Source: Gottfriedia acidiceleris
GTDB taxonomy: Bacteria; Bacillota; Bacilli; Bacillales; Bacillaceae_G
NCBI RefSeq assembly: GCF_023115465.1
Contig: NZ_CP096034.1
Location: 4,154,001 to 4,218,000, forward strand
Direction: 5' to 3'
DNA length: 64,000 nt
The stretch's first letter is position 1; every line of letters begins with the position of its first letter. Made by a program: the position numbers and the translations under genes. Below are positions 1-9,149 of the stretch, piece after piece. The notes below the pieces were generated by a model. It ran no database searches, was not told where the DNA came from, and worked only from the letters and a program-made list of their open reading frames with translations.

Positions 1-706
1 CATTTACCTCTTTTTTTCTATATACCGATTTAGATGTTAATATACTTAGTTCATATAATAATATTAATGGAATCGAGACTGAAATATGTGAAATAAAGTC
101 TGGTGGTGAAATACAACATGCCACGATTACTAAGATAAAATATGCATATTTTCTCACTTTCTGTAAATAACTAGGCTTCACAATGCCGATTTTTGTTAAG
201 AACATAATCACGACTGGCATATCAAAAAATGCAGCAAATGGAACGACTAGATTAAAAAGAAAAGAGAAATACTTATCAACAGTGTAGTTTTGTTCAAGCA
301 TACCTTGTCCCATTATAGTTAGGAATCTAAGGATATTAGGAAAAACAAAATAATAGCCAATAACTAATCCAAAAACAAACAGAAAAAATAACGCAGGTAT
401 ATAAAATCCTATCCCTTTTTGTTCAGAAGGATGTAAACCTGGTTTAACAAATAGCCAAGTTTGCCAAGTTGCAACCGGTATCGTAAAAACAGCCGCAAAA
501 ACTGCAGATATCGAAAAATAGACCCATAATACATCCCCAGGACTTAGCACGACTAGTTTATCTGTTAAATCCTTAGTTAAGAATTTATAAATTGGTTCTA
601 CATAAACGAGCCCAATTATAAATAGAACAATAAAAGTAACTGCTGTAATGATAATTTTTTTACGCAGTTCCTCAAGATGATCGACTACTTCCATTTCTTG
701 ATTCAT
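1..706 (-). CDS. tatC: Sec-independent protein translocase TatC (3' end beyond window)
   Basis: This gene encodes TatC, the multi-spanning membrane receptor of the twin-arginine pathway, which exports folded proteins. I read it by hand from an ATG at 706. The product begins MNQEMEVVDHLEELRKK, the HLEELR signature of TatC. It continues through several hydrophobic segments, with a conserved Pro-rich stretch VACCISPPDFISHI near the C-terminus. The frame is open to base 1, about 235 residues, so only the last few codons are likely missing. No tatA is seen in the window. The start is preceded by GGAGAATTC, an acceptable ribosome-binding site. Assignment is by motif and topology recognition. Confidence 0.9.
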   Translation of the reverse strand, partial: MNQEMEVVDHLEELRKKIIITAVTFIVLFIIGLVYVEPIYKFLTKDLTDKLVVLSPGDVLWVYFSISAVFAAVFTIPVATWQTWLFVKPGLHPSEQKGIGFYIPALFFLFVFGLVIGYYFVFPNILRFLTIMGQGMLEQNYTVDKYFSFLFNLVVPFAAFFDMPVVIMFLTKIGIVKPSYLQKVRKYAYFILVIVACCISPPDFISHISVSIPLILLYELSILTSKSVYRKKEVN

Positions 707-911
707 ATGAATTCTCCGCTTTGTCATTTACTAGAACAATTGTATTAAATACTTTTTATCCCACTATGATTATTTCAAACAAATACAATTAGTTCAAATT
801 AAAATTTCTTAATACAAAGCATGATATAAAATAGTTGAACTAATGACAGTCAAATGATTTTTAAATACGAATAAATTAGCTATAAAAATTAGCTTAACAA
901 TAAATCACAAG
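707..911. other. Intergenic region, tatC leader
   Basis: About 205 AT-rich bases lie between the tatC start and the end of the siderophore operon. It must hold the tatC promoter and the end of the ABC operon. I see no convincing -35/-10 pair and no clear hairpin terminator; the repeated tagct(a) pieces near 880-895 are direct, not inverted. Confidence 0.3.
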
Positions 912-1742
912 TTAACTCTCTTTACCTAATGGAACAACTAGTGGAGTATTAGCAATTGGATCATCTATTATCATGCACTTTAATCCGAAGACTTCTTTAA
1001 CTAGTTTTGCAGTGATAATCTCCCGAGGCTCTCCTTGTGCAATCACTTGGCCATCCCTCATAGCGATAATATTATCTGCATATCTCGCAGCATGATTCAA
1101 ATCATGTAAAACAGCAACTAATGTACTCCCTTGTTGATTTAGATCTTTAAATAACTCTAACAAATCAATTTGATGAGCAATATCAAGATATGTCGTTGGT
1201 TCATCAAGTAGGAGCATTGGTGTTTGTTGGGCAAGTACCATCGCGACCCAAACTCTTTGTCTTTGTCCTCCAGATAGCTCGTCTACGTATCGATGTGACA
1301 AATCGCTCGTATTTGTAAGCTCCATCGCAGACATTACTGCTGCTTCATCTTCATCAGTCCATTGTCTTATAAGACTCTGATATGGATATCGGCCATGTGC
1401 AATCAAATTCGCTACCGTTATTCCATCTGGAGCAGTTGAAGATTGAGGTAATAGACCTAGTTTACGAGCTACTTCTTTTGACTTATAAGATGTAATAGCT
1501 TTTCCATCTAATAAAATTTGCCCTTCAGATGGCTTTAACAAATTTGAAAGTGTTCGAAGTAAGGTTGATTTCCCACATCCATTTGGACCAACAATTACTG
1601 TAAATGATCCTTCTGGAATTTGTACTGAAAGGTTTCTGGATATTACCCGATTATCGTATTTGATTGTAATGTTTTCTGTCCAAAGCCTAGACTCTGTTTT
1701 TATGTCCTTTTGACTTTGAATTTCTGCCGCTGTTAACTTCAT
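912..1742 (-). CDS. Iron-siderophore ABC transporter ATP-binding protein (FecE type)
   Basis: This is the cytoplasmic ATPase that powers the importer encoded by the three genes upstream. It is 276 residues, normal for the FecE/FhuC family. The Walker A motif GPNGCGKST is at residues 52-60, the ABC signature LSGGQRQR starts at 156, Walker B LLLDEP is near 177-182 and the switch histidine is in LHDLNH near 213. The ribosome-binding site is weak (GAAAGAAG well upstream of the ATG), and 92 bases separate it from the preceding permease. It is the last gene of the Fur-box operon. The exact siderophore cannot be told from sequence; the ATPase of B. subtilis that serves several siderophore systems (YusV) is the closest type I can suggest. 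Confidence 0.93.
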   Translation of the reverse strand: MKLTAAEIQSQKDIKTESRLWTENITIKYDNRVISRNLSVQIPEGSFTVIVGPNGCGKSTLLRTLSNLLKPSEGQILLDGKAITSYKSKEVARKLGLLPQSSTAPDGITVANLIAHGRYPYQSLIRQWTDEDEAAVMSAMELTNTSDLSHRYVDELSGGQRQRVWVAMVLAQQTPMLLLDEPTTYLDIAHQIDLLELFKDLNQQGSTLVAVLHDLNHAARYADNIIAMRDGQVIAQGEPREIITAKLVKEVFGLKCMIIDDPIANTPLVVPLGKES

Positions 1743-1834
1743 AATTCATTTTCAACTTCTTTCAATCAGAATATCGTAATACTTGAAACCCCTTGCGAGA
1801 AAGGTCCTACCAAACCGGTACTTTTTTGTTTCGT

Positions 1835-2890
1835 TTAAGCTGCTGATCGGGCTTGACGAAATAATAGCCAAACTAAGTATATTCCACCCAATGATAAAGT
1901 TACTACACCTACGGGAAAAATTGTTCCTGGAATTACTCTTTGCGCGAGAACATCCGCTCCAAGTAAAAGAAACGCTCCCATCATTGCTGCTGGTAAAATA
2001 CTCTCCTCTGATTTGGTGATACGTTTAGCGATTTGTGGTGCAACAAGTGCCACAAAACTAACTGGCCCAATAACCGCAGTTGGAGCAGCCGTCAATGCAA
2101 CTGCAATAAGAATCAGTAATAGTTGGGATCGTTCAATTCGAACACCATGAGATTTCGCAGCATCCATGCCGAACTCCATTTCACGCAATGGTCTGTTCAT
2201 GATGCCAGCGCAAATAATGAGAATAATAACAGCAATTGCTGGAGGAACTACTTGTTTCCAATCAATCCCATTTAATGATCCAACTCCCCAAGCTGCTGCA
2301 GTTAACGCAACCTCTGCATCACTTTTAATAAGAAGCATCGAATTGATACTTCCTAAGATCGCCGAAACGGCTATTCCGACGATAATAAGGCGAAAGTTCT
2401 GCGTTCCTTTTCGAAAAGCAAGCAAATAAATAAGGAGAGCAGTTGCAAATCCACCAATCAAAGCCCCGCCAGCTATAGTAATATTAGCAGTCGACTTAGA
2501 GACAAGAAGCACAATAAGTGCGCCAGTATAAGAGCCTGAGGTAAAACCAATGATATCAGGAGACCCTAATGGATTGCGAGTGATTGATTGAAAAATCATG
2601 CCACTTATTGCTAAACCTGCTCCAAAAACAATCGCAGCCACCACTCGTGGTAAGCGCCATTCGACTACAACAGTTCTCGTCATCCCTGTCGCTTGGCCAA
2701 TTAAAGCAGAAAAAACTTCATGAACACTCAACTTCAGTGTGCCTACCATTAATGCAAACATTGCAATGGCAATCGTGGCTATAAGAAGGATTGCTGTAAC
2801 AATCATGCTCCTCACATCAATTCGTGCCTTTACAGGCCATTTCAGTTGTAGATAGTGCCTGCCATAATTAATGGGACGCATAATATTCAC
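1835..2890 (-). CDS. Iron-siderophore ABC transporter permease (FecCD family), second subunit
   Basis: This inner-membrane permease has 351 residues and about nine to ten hydrophobic segments. It shows the FecCD family block NPLGSPDIIGFTSG and, near the C-terminus, the coupling region GPVSFVALVAPQIAKRI that contacts the ATPase. A good ribosome-binding site, AAGAAGGAG, sits just upstream of the ATG. It pairs with the permease encoded directly upstream to make a heterodimeric channel. It sits in the operon order binding protein, permease, permease, ATPase, the standard Bacillus arrangement. Substrate is inferred to be an iron-siderophore because of the Fur box at 5032. Confidence 0.93.
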   Translation of the reverse strand: MNIMRPINYGRHYLQLKWPVKARIDVRSMIVTAILLIATIAIAMFALMVGTLKLSVHEVFSALIGQATGMTRTVVVEWRLPRVVAAIVFGAGLAISGMIFQSITRNPLGSPDIIGFTSGSYTGALIVLLVSKSTANITIAGGALIGGFATALLIYLLAFRKGTQNFRLIIVGIAVSAILGSINSMLLIKSDAEVALTAAAWGVGSLNGIDWKQVVPPAIAVIILIICAGIMNRPLREMEFGMDAAKSHGVRIERSQLLLILIAVALTAAPTAVIGPVSFVALVAPQIAKRITKSEESILPAAMMGAFLLLGADVLAQRVIPGTIFPVGVVTLSLGGIYLVWLLFRQARSAA

Positions 2891-2931
2891 TCCTTCTTAC
2901 ATTCAAACCTTTGCCACAAACCATTTTCATT

Positions 2932-4002
2932 TTATAATCCACTCGCTTTACGTCTACGAACAAGAATCAGTAAAATCGGTGCACCAACTAGTCCCGTGAT
3001 GATTCCTACTGGAACTTCTGAAGGTAACAATACAACTCTACCAATAATATCTGAAAGGATGAGTATGATCGGTGCTGCTACTATTGAGTATAGAAAAATC
3101 CAAAATTGGTCTGGACCGACGAACCAACGTACACAATGTGGCACCATTAAACCGATAAAACCAATTGGTCCAGCTATCGCAGTCGCCCCGCCAGCTAATA
3201 GTGTAATTGCAATCAAACCTATTGCACGAGTCACAGCAACATTTACGCCTAAAGATGATGCACGATCATCTCCGAAGGCAATTGCGTTTAAGGCAGGAGT
3301 GATGACAAAAGCTAATAATGCACCAACGATTAAAATGGGTAGAACAAGCCAAAGATCATCGAGACTTCTCCTAGCTAATGTCCCTACACTCCAGTTCAAC
3401 ATTCGTGCAAATGCCTTACTATTAATTAATGTTAATGATGTCGTAATCCCACTTAAAGTGGCACCAAGTGCTACCCCAGCAAGTGTAATTTGTAAAGGTG
3501 TAGGAGCCTTTTTACCAGCTCCTCCACTTATAACATACACAGCTATTGTCGCAATTAATGCACCAGCAAGTGCAAACCACATATAAGCAGACATCGATGT
3601 AACAGAAAATACACCTACTCCGATCGCAACTGCGAAGGCTGCCCCAGCATTTACGCCAAGAATACCGGGGTCTGCTAGTGGATTTCTAGTCAGTACCTGG
3701 ATTAATGCTCCAGCTAGACCAAATGCAGGACCAACGATTAGAGCAATAAGTGTTCTTGGTATCCTAGTATTATGAATGATTGTGTGGTCATAGCTATTGT
3801 TTGGTGAAAACAACGCATCCCATACTACTCGAAAAGGTATGGATTTAGCACCGATCATTAAACTTAAGAATACTATGGCTACCAAAAGTAAAAGTGCTAC
3901 GATGAAGCCCAAAAATCGTTGCAACCGCATTGAAGTAATTGTCTTTTTATTTTCCCCAACTACTTGAGTCGTTTTGTTTTTTGGTTGCTTCATCGCTGTC
4001 AC
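2932..4002 (-). CDS. Iron-siderophore ABC transporter permease (FecCD family), first subunit
   Basis: This is the partner permease, with about 356 residues. It has the same family landmarks: NPLADPGILGVNAGAAF near the first third and GPIGFIGLMVPHCVRW near the end. The frame is open from a GTG at 4017 that would overlap the binding-protein gene. However, a second in-frame GTG at 4002 lies seven bases after GGGGAG, a far better ribosome-binding site, and starts just past the upstream stop. I therefore place the start at 4002. Its close spacing on both sides indicates translation coupled to the binding-protein gene. Confidence 0.92.
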   Translation of the reverse strand: MTAMKQPKNKTTQVVGENKKTITSMRLQRFLGFIVALLLLVAIVFLSLMIGAKSIPFRVVWDALFSPNNSYDHTIIHNTRIPRTLIALIVGPAFGLAGALIQVLTRNPLADPGILGVNAGAAFAVAIGVGVFSVTSMSAYMWFALAGALIATIAVYVISGGAGKKAPTPLQITLAGVALGATLSGITTSLTLINSKAFARMLNWSVGTLARRSLDDLWLVLPILIVGALLAFVITPALNAIAFGDDRASSLGVNVAVTRAIGLIAITLLAGGATAIAGPIGFIGLMVPHCVRWFVGPDQFWIFLYSIVAAPIILILSDIIGRVVLLPSEVPVGIITGLVGAPILLILVRRRKASGL

Positions 4003-4006
4003 TGTT

Positions 4007-5002
4007 TTACTCCCCACCTTCTACTGCTTTTTTAAACTGTTGTGGTAAATTATCAATTGCCCATAATAATGCAGGCACCGTTCCTGCAGAGAATGCGTTT
4101 GTTGAATTTGTATCAAGTATAATTGATCTACCATCTGCTACAGAAGGAATCTTCTGATAAAGTTTATTATTTGTTATCTCTTTTGGATCAACAAAAATAG
4201 GTAAAATAATCGTAAGATCAGCATTTAATAAGTCTAACTTTTCGTCAGCAACTTTTATAAAGAAATTACCTTTAGCTAATTTTTCAATCTCTTCCTTGTT
4301 TTTGAATCCAAGTCGCGTTACAAAATCAACACGAGAATCGCCTTTTACGTATGCACCAAAACCTGAAGAATCGTAAGCACCAACTGCAACCGTTTTACCT
4401 GCAAATTCAGGATTTGCCTTAGCCGCTTTATCAAATGCCACATCTACATCCTTAAGTAGTTGTTCACCTTTCTCTACTTTACCTAGGGCTTGTGCAATCA
4501 TTCGAACCTGGTCTGTAGTTGTCGTTAAATAATTATCTCCACCCTTAGGAACCCCAACCGTTGGAGCGATCTCTGAAAGGCGTTTGTATCGTTCTTCATC
4601 ACCTGAAGATTTTACATCAAGAATTAAATCTGGTTTAAGAGAAGCAATTTTCTCATAATCAAGTTCCATTGTTCCAAGAATAGTTGGTGATTTTTTATAT
4701 GCACCTTTTAACCAAGGTCCCACACCGTCACCACCAAAAGCAAGCCAGTCACTTGCACCAATTGGTTCAACTCCAAGACTTAGTGCCGTCTCTGCATCTC
4801 CCCAACCTAGAGCAACAACACGTTTCGGATGCCCTTTAATCTCCACTTTGCCGAATTTAGTATCAACTGTGACAGCAGATTCATTTGAAGACTTCTTATC
4901 AGACTTTTTACTTGAATCTGACGAACAGCCAACTAGACCAATCAATAAAAATAAAGACATGACAATCCCAAACAATTTGGGCATTTTGATATTGTTAATC
5001 AT
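4007..5002 (-). CDS. Iron-siderophore substrate-binding lipoprotein (FecB/periplasmic binding family)
   Basis: This surface lipoprotein captures the iron-siderophore and delivers it to the permease pair. It is 331 residues with a signal peptide whose lipobox LVGC places the lipidated cysteine at residue 26. A Ser/Lys-rich linker follows. The mature part has the class III binding-protein fold landmarks PKRVVALGWGDAETALSLGVEPIGASDW and a central helix region. Ribosome-binding site AAGGAGAG precedes the ATG at 5002. It is first in the operon, about 30 bases below a near-consensus Fur box. The ligand (citrate, hydroxamate or catecholate type) is not decidable here. Confidence 0.92.
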   Translation of the reverse strand: MINNIKMPKLFGIVMSLFLLIGLVGCSSDSSKKSDKKSSNESAVTVDTKFGKVEIKGHPKRVVALGWGDAETALSLGVEPIGASDWLAFGGDGVGPWLKGAYKKSPTILGTMELDYEKIASLKPDLILDVKSSGDEERYKRLSEIAPTVGVPKGGDNYLTTTTDQVRMIAQALGKVEKGEQLLKDVDVAFDKAAKANPEFAGKTVAVGAYDSSGFGAYVKGDSRVDFVTRLGFKNKEEIEKLAKGNFFIKVADEKLDLLNADLTIILPIFVDPKEITNNKLYQKIPSVADGRSIILDTNSTNAFSAGTVPALLWAIDNLPQQFKKAVEGGE

Positions 5003-5031
5003 TTCGTTCTCTCCTTAATTAACATTGAAGT

Positions 5032-5046
5032 TGATAATCATTTTCA
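5032..5046 (-). promoter_or_regulatory. Fur box of the siderophore importer operon
   Basis: The plus-strand sequence TGATAATCATTTTCA matches the Bacillus 7-1-7 Fur consensus TGATAATNATTATCA at all but one of its 14 defined positions. It lies 30 bases upstream of the binding-protein start and would cover the promoter. It predicts repression by Fur-Fe and induction under iron limitation. Confidence 0.9.
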
Positions 5047-5316
5047 ACCATTAATTATACTAAAGCAACTTTTATTGTCAATCTTTTTCCGACATTGTTA
5101 CAGAACTTTCAGAATTATTTACTTATCAACTTTAATCATTTAATTAAGTGACACTATTCTTATCTTCTATTTTTTTACAACGTTATGTACTTTAGCATTA
5201 ACTTTTTATTTTATATCATTATATCATAATAACATTTTTAAAAATAAAAGAATTAAAATTTGCTAAAAAGGCTCCTGATAATCTATAGAAGAGAATTACA
5301 TAATTCAGTATTATGT
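5047..5316. other. AT-rich intergenic region upstream of the Fur-controlled operon
   Basis: This stretch lies between the divergent end of the TelA gene and the Fur box. It is very AT-rich and should contain the -35/-10 of the siderophore operon near the Fur box. I see no open reading frame with a ribosome-binding site and no repeat of note. Confidence 0.4.
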
Positions 5317-5354
5317 AAAAACAAAAGTCAGTAGCTTGTCGGCCACTGACTTTT
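5317..5354 (-). terminator. Rho-independent terminator of the TelA/YceG module
   Basis: Inverted arms aaaagtcagt (5323-5332) and actgactttt (5345-5354) form a 10-bp stem. On the minus strand the stem is followed by GTTTTT. It lies about 25 bases after the stop of the TelA gene, as expected for the last gene of that operon. Confidence 0.85.
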
Positions 5355-5379
5355 AAAAACTATCGAACCCTTAATATCG

Positions 5380-6465
5380 TTACTTTCCTTGCTTAAGTTT
5401 AATGAAGTTTTCTTGTAGCTGCTCTAAACGCAACCTACCTTGTTCACGTTGAATTTTATTTTCTTCTTCAATTGCTTTCGTTTCTTGCATACCCTTCATA
5501 ATGATATTCCAAGTTTCTTCCATCGTCTCAATCTTAATGCTAGGAGATCCTGATAATCTAGCAATATCCACACTTTGCTGTGAAATTGTATTGGCATTAC
5601 GTAATAATAATTCGTTTGTTCTCTTGTCTAATTCATTCATTGATTGAGCTACTAAATTTTGTCTCTTAGCTGCTATTGCATTAATTAACGCAGTTTTAAA
5701 AATTGGAATTGTAGTTACAAATGCTGAGTTAATTTTACCAATCAGTTTAGTATTACCACGTTGTAATAAACGAATTTGCGGAGCTGATTGATAAGCAACT
5801 TGTTTTGCCATTTCTAAATCGTAAGTACGTTGTTCAAGTAACTCGATCGCATTTTTTAAAGAATCTAACTCCATCATAGCAAGCTGATTTCCTGATCCAG
5901 CTCGTTCAGTTAAAGCAGGAAGCTGTGTTTTTAACTCATCTGCTTTCATTTCTGCAGCTACAATATATTTTTCTAACTCCATATAATATGCGACGTTTTG
6001 CTCATAAAGTTGTTCTAATGTATTTGTGGATGTTTTCATTTCGTGTTCATACTTTGTAATTTCTATATAGACTTTATCAATTTCAGTACCCATTGATTGA
6101 TATTTATCAAATAATTTATCAATTAACTTTTGACCACGATTAAAAATTTTTGAAAGAAACCCTTTTTCTTCTGCAAAATCTTTCGCATCAAAGCGGTCCA
6201 TAATTTTCCCTAATTGTTTTAATAGAACGCTAGATTCTTCCATACTTGAAGCCTTAATTGTATTTAATATTTTACCTGAGAAGGTTGAAATTTCAGTTGC
6301 TGGTTCCTTACCGTACTCCAATAAAGCGATTTGGTTTTTATGGTCAATTGAACTTGCTAGACGGTGTACTTCCGGTTCATTTCTTAATTGCAATTTCATA
6401 TCATTTGCATTCGCTTGTAAAATTTCATCTTGCTTTTCTAAACTAGTAAGTGTATTTATAGACAT
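5380..6465 (-). CDS. TelA/YceH family toxic-anion resistance protein
   Basis: The 361-residue product is a long, charged, mostly helical cytosolic protein of the TelA/KlaA family (B. subtilis YceH). Visible landmarks are the FLSKIFNRGQKLIDKLFDKYQ region near residues 105-125, predicted coiled-coil helices from about 130 to 210, and the APQIRLLQRGN segment near 230 that is typical of the family. The ribosome-binding site AAGGGGA is well spaced from the ATG. It follows YceG by 14 bases. TelA proteins occur with TerD-family proteins in tellurite and cell-envelope stress loci; the biochemical activity is not known. Confidence 0.9.
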   Translation of the reverse strand: MSINTLTSLEKQDEILQANANDMKLQLRNEPEVHRLASSIDHKNQIALLEYGKEPATEISTFSGKILNTIKASSMEESSVLLKQLGKIMDRFDAKDFAEEKGFLSKIFNRGQKLIDKLFDKYQSMGTEIDKVYIEITKYEHEMKTSTNTLEQLYEQNVAYYMELEKYIVAAEMKADELKTQLPALTERAGSGNQLAMMELDSLKNAIELLEQRTYDLEMAKQVAYQSAPQIRLLQRGNTKLIGKINSAFVTTIPIFKTALINAIAAKRQNLVAQSMNELDKRTNELLLRNANTISQQSVDIARLSGSPSIKIETMEETWNIIMKGMQETKAIEEENKIQREQGRLRLEQLQENFIKLKQGK

Positions 6466-6479
6466 TTTAAGTTCCCCTT

Positions 6480-8099
6480 TTATTTAACTATTTTTCTAAA
6501 TAGATTTTTAATTAGTGACTGTCCTGATGCTCGCAACACTTGAAATTCAGTATCAAAAGTAACTTCATCTAGCCAATGGGAATCGAATAATTTGTCATCT
6601 ATGAATAATTCGATATCATTCTGACCCGTCGGATTAAGTAAAACTAGATCCACTCCAAACTCATTTAATAATAGCAGTAGTGCTGCGTCGTTTCTATTTA
6701 GTTCACCATCTCTTTCTGTATTGTAAATAATCAATTTTGGAACTTGTTGTGTATAATCAAACTGTTGTAGTAATCTTAATATTTCATTTGGTATATTCAT
6801 AGATTGGCTAAATAAAAATAGTTGAGTCTGAGCCTTTGTTTCATTTGATAGCGACTTAATATTTGCTCGGTCAACATATCTAGATATAGCAGAAGCTAGA
6901 CCAAACTGTAATCCGCTTGGAAGTTCTTTATATCTCCACCAGTTACTAGCCAACATCTTATCGGGGTCAAGCAGCCCATCACGCCCTAAAGCATTTTGAT
7001 AATGATATTGTTGGTTTCCTTTAACTAATTGGGTAAATGGAAATTTATCTATTTTAAGTGTTAAATTGCTTTCAGTTAGTTGGCCAATCTTTTCCCAATA
7101 TTCACGGTGGTTTTTCGTCACACCTAAAATCTTCATAAAGAAAACCGGTATTTCAACACTATTTTCTTTTACTTGAAAATTAGGACGTAACATTGCTCTT
7201 TCTTTATGTAAAATGAATAGTTCATCAAAGGTTGTTTTTAACGTAATTGATCTTGGAGCATAATTCCTAAATTGCCATGGTTTAAATAATAGTGAATCCT
7301 CTGTATGCAATAATTTCTCAATTTCCTTTGTTGCTCTATGGGCAACTGTACTCTTCCTAACTGGCTTTTCTAGTGGAAAAGGCACTAAAGATGTCGTTGA
7401 AGGTAGTATTTTAATTCCGTCGCTTTTGGTACCTAATAAATGAGATAATGAATCTTTTCCTTCAGGATGAAATATAGCAACATCAAAACCTAAAAGGATT
7501 AGCAAGTAAAGGAAATAACATTCACTTAGCGTTGTGTCACCATACCATAAGATAAGTGGAGAACTATTAGGAAAACAATCAATCCATCTATTCACATGGT
7601 TATGTAACCATTTCACTAGATCAACAATGATCCTTCTAAAATTGCTATCAAGGAATCCATTTTTATGTGAATCTTTAAAGATAGATAATACGGATTTAAT
7701 TTGCTCTCGAATATGTCTATGTATGTTCTGATTTTCGTGCTTCGGAATTAATCGCTCACCTTCAAGGAATGCAATTAGTCTGTTCACTGACAATCCATTT
7801 TCAGCAGTGTTTATTGTTACTATTCTTTGAACCGCTTGTAACATATCATTTGAAATTGTCTTGTTTAAATCTTCGCTTAACAAAATGACATTTAAAGACT
7901 CATCATGTACTAGTTCATATAAATTTTCAAAATACTCATCTTCATCAATGTTTGTGCCTAAAATTCTCCATGCAATTTGATTAAACTGTATGGTTTCTCC
8001 TACTACTTGATAAGATTTTCTCAATTTAGAAGGTTGTTTCAAGATACTCAACCATTCTTGTTGATTAATATCCATGGCTTTTGGGTTGATCGCAGACAT
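6480..8099 (-). CDS. YceG family protein of the Ter-associated 'biosynthetic module'
   Basis: I recognise this as the YceG family (539 residues here, B. subtilis YceG is about the same size) mainly from context, between TerD-type proteins and TelA, and from its length. No catalytic motif stands out. Segments such as SSPLILWYGDTTLSECYFLYLL and VPKLIIYNTERDGELNRND suggest an alpha/beta core with two similar halves. The frame is open from 8123, but the ATG at 8099 follows AAAGGAG with ideal spacing, so I use it. Comparative work has tied this family to a proposed small-molecule or cell-surface biosynthetic module accompanying Ter proteins; the reaction is unknown. Confidence 0.8.
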   Translation of the reverse strand: MSAINPKAMDINQQEWLSILKQPSKLRKSYQVVGETIQFNQIAWRILGTNIDEDEYFENLYELVHDESLNVILLSEDLNKTISNDMLQAVQRIVTINTAENGLSVNRLIAFLEGERLIPKHENQNIHRHIREQIKSVLSIFKDSHKNGFLDSNFRRIIVDLVKWLHNHVNRWIDCFPNSSPLILWYGDTTLSECYFLYLLILLGFDVAIFHPEGKDSLSHLLGTKSDGIKILPSTTSLVPFPLEKPVRKSTVAHRATKEIEKLLHTEDSLLFKPWQFRNYAPRSITLKTTFDELFILHKERAMLRPNFQVKENSVEIPVFFMKILGVTKNHREYWEKIGQLTESNLTLKIDKFPFTQLVKGNQQYHYQNALGRDGLLDPDKMLASNWWRYKELPSGLQFGLASAISRYVDRANIKSLSNETKAQTQLFLFSQSMNIPNEILRLLQQFDYTQQVPKLIIYNTERDGELNRNDAALLLLLNEFGVDLVLLNPTGQNDIELFIDDKLFDSHWLDEVTFDTEFQVLRASGQSLIKNLFRKIVK

Positions 8100-8122
8100 A
8101 AAGATACTCCTTTCCGATGTCA

Positions 8123-8329
8123 TTATTTCATTTTTGGTTGTCCGAAAACTGCTAACATACCTTCACGAGTTACTACCCAAGACGAACCAAATTTACGTAT
8201 CGTACCATCTGGAAAATCATTTATTCGTTTCCGTAATGTTGAGTCATTGATCCCCCATTCTTGACACGCTTGACGCGAACTAAGTAAACTTGGATCATTT
8301 AAATTTATCGTATTACTTTGTTTATTCAA
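8123..8329 (-). CDS. Small helix-turn-helix protein in the Ter-like operon
   Basis: This is a roughly 68-residue protein. The core SSRQACQEWGINDSTLRKRINDF reads as a winged or excisionase-like helix-turn-helix, followed by SSWVVTREGMLAVFG, a typical beta-wing/helix ending. The frame extends up to an ATG at 8419. That ATG lies in the loop of a perfect inverted repeat, so I prefer the TTG at 8329, which follows GGGGTGGG. The stop overlaps the alternative YceG ATG (TAATG). A DNA-binding role for the operon is inferred; specific function unknown. Confidence 0.6.
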   Translation of the reverse strand: MNKQSNTINLNDPSLLSSRQACQEWGINDSTLRKRINDFPDGTIRKFGSSWVVTREGMLAVFGQPKMK

Positions 8330-8398
8330 AATCCCACCCCGAACTTCCAAATAATGCAACATTACATATGGAAAACATTTTAAACTTACATTACAATC

Positions 8399-8436
8399 TA
8401 GTACATCTTTAGAAATCATTTTCTAAAGATGTACTA
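8399..8436. repeat. Perfect inverted repeat, 17-bp arms, 4-base loop
   Basis: Arms tagtacatctttagaaa (8399-8415) and tttctaaagatgtacta (8420-8436) are exact reverse complements around TCAT. There is no T-run on either side, so it is not a standard terminator. It lies between the internal terminator and the small HTH gene, which makes it a candidate operator for that HTH protein or an RNA hairpin that processes or protects the downstream message. Confidence 0.85.
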
Positions 8437-8472
8437 AACGATAAGAAAGAAGTTTTTTGATTATGTCCATAT

Positions 8473-8504
8473 AAAAAGGGGAAATACACACACTTTCCCC
8501 TTTT
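8473..8504 (-). terminator. Internal terminator/attenuator after the TerD genes
   Basis: The segment aaaaaggggaaa, loop tacacacac, tttcccctttt makes an 11-bp stem; on the minus strand it ends in CCCCTTTTT. It separates the two TerD-family genes from the HTH-YceG-TelA part, so the second half may be expressed at a lower level or from its own promoter. Confidence 0.8.
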
Positions 8505-8536
8505 AACTATTAACCTACTTTATTTGTTAGGTAAAC

Positions 8537-9115
8537 TTAAGCGTCTAAGCCGTAATCTCTAACAAGTGAAATTAAACCGCCTTGGTAGCCGCTACCGATT
8601 GCATTAAATTTCCATTCGCCGTTATGACGATATAATTCACCAACTACTACTGAAGTTTCAATTGAGAAATCTTCACCTAGATCATAACGAATTAATTCTT
8701 CACCATTCGTTTCATTTAAAATACGAACATAAGAGTTGCTTACTTGTCCAAAATTTTGGTTACGTGCTTCAGCATCATGAATCGTAATAGCAAATGCGAT
8801 TCTTTCTACAGTAGCAGGAACGTTTGTTAGATTAACTGTAACTTGCTCATCGTCACCATCACCAGCGCCAGTTCTGTTATCTCCGTGGTGTTCAACTGAT
8901 CCATTTCCACCTACTGTATTGTTGTAAAATACGAAATCTTTTTCAGTAGCACATTTACTAGCTCCATTTAATAAAAATACTGATGAGTCTAAGTCAAAGT
9001 CATTACCACCACTGTACTTATTAGTGTCCCAGCCTAATCCAACAACAATATTCGTTAAACCAGGATTTGTTTTTGTTAAATCTACCTTTTGTCCTTTTAA
9101 TAAATTTACTGTCAT
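8537..9115 (-). CDS. TerD family protein (stress/tellurium resistance)
   Basis: The product is about 192 residues, the usual TerD/TerE size. It contains the family's acidic metal-binding sites: NDFDLDSSVFLLN near residue 35-48 and GDNRTGAGDGDDEQV near 75-90, then the AEARNQNFGQV and GELYRHNGEWKFNAIG blocks. A longer frame starts at 9136, but its first codons encode the ribosome-binding site AAAGGAG, and the ATG at 9115 follows it correctly. TerD domains bind calcium and are thought to act in envelope-stress or phage/colicin/tellurite resistance complexes. It is cytosolic, with no signal peptide. Confidence 0.93.
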   Translation of the reverse strand: MTVNLLKGQKVDLTKTNPGLTNIVVGLGWDTNKYSGGNDFDLDSSVFLLNGASKCATEKDFVFYNNTVGGNGSVEHHGDNRTGAGDGDDEQVTVNLTNVPATVERIAFAITIHDAEARNQNFGQVSNSYVRILNETNGEELIRYDLGEDFSIETSVVVGELYRHNGEWKFNAIGSGYQGGLISLVRDYGLDA

Positions 9116-9149
9116 TTTAAATGCACTCCTTTTCAATTATGTTTTTTAT

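Noticed and set aside
880-900. Repeated tagct pieces between tatC and the siderophore operon as a terminator
   Set aside because: The two pieces are direct repeats and do not form a stem.
2855-3586. 243-codon plus-strand frame antisense to the first FecCD permease
   Set aside because: Its length comes from the composition of the opposite coding strand; the permease on the minus strand has clear family motifs.
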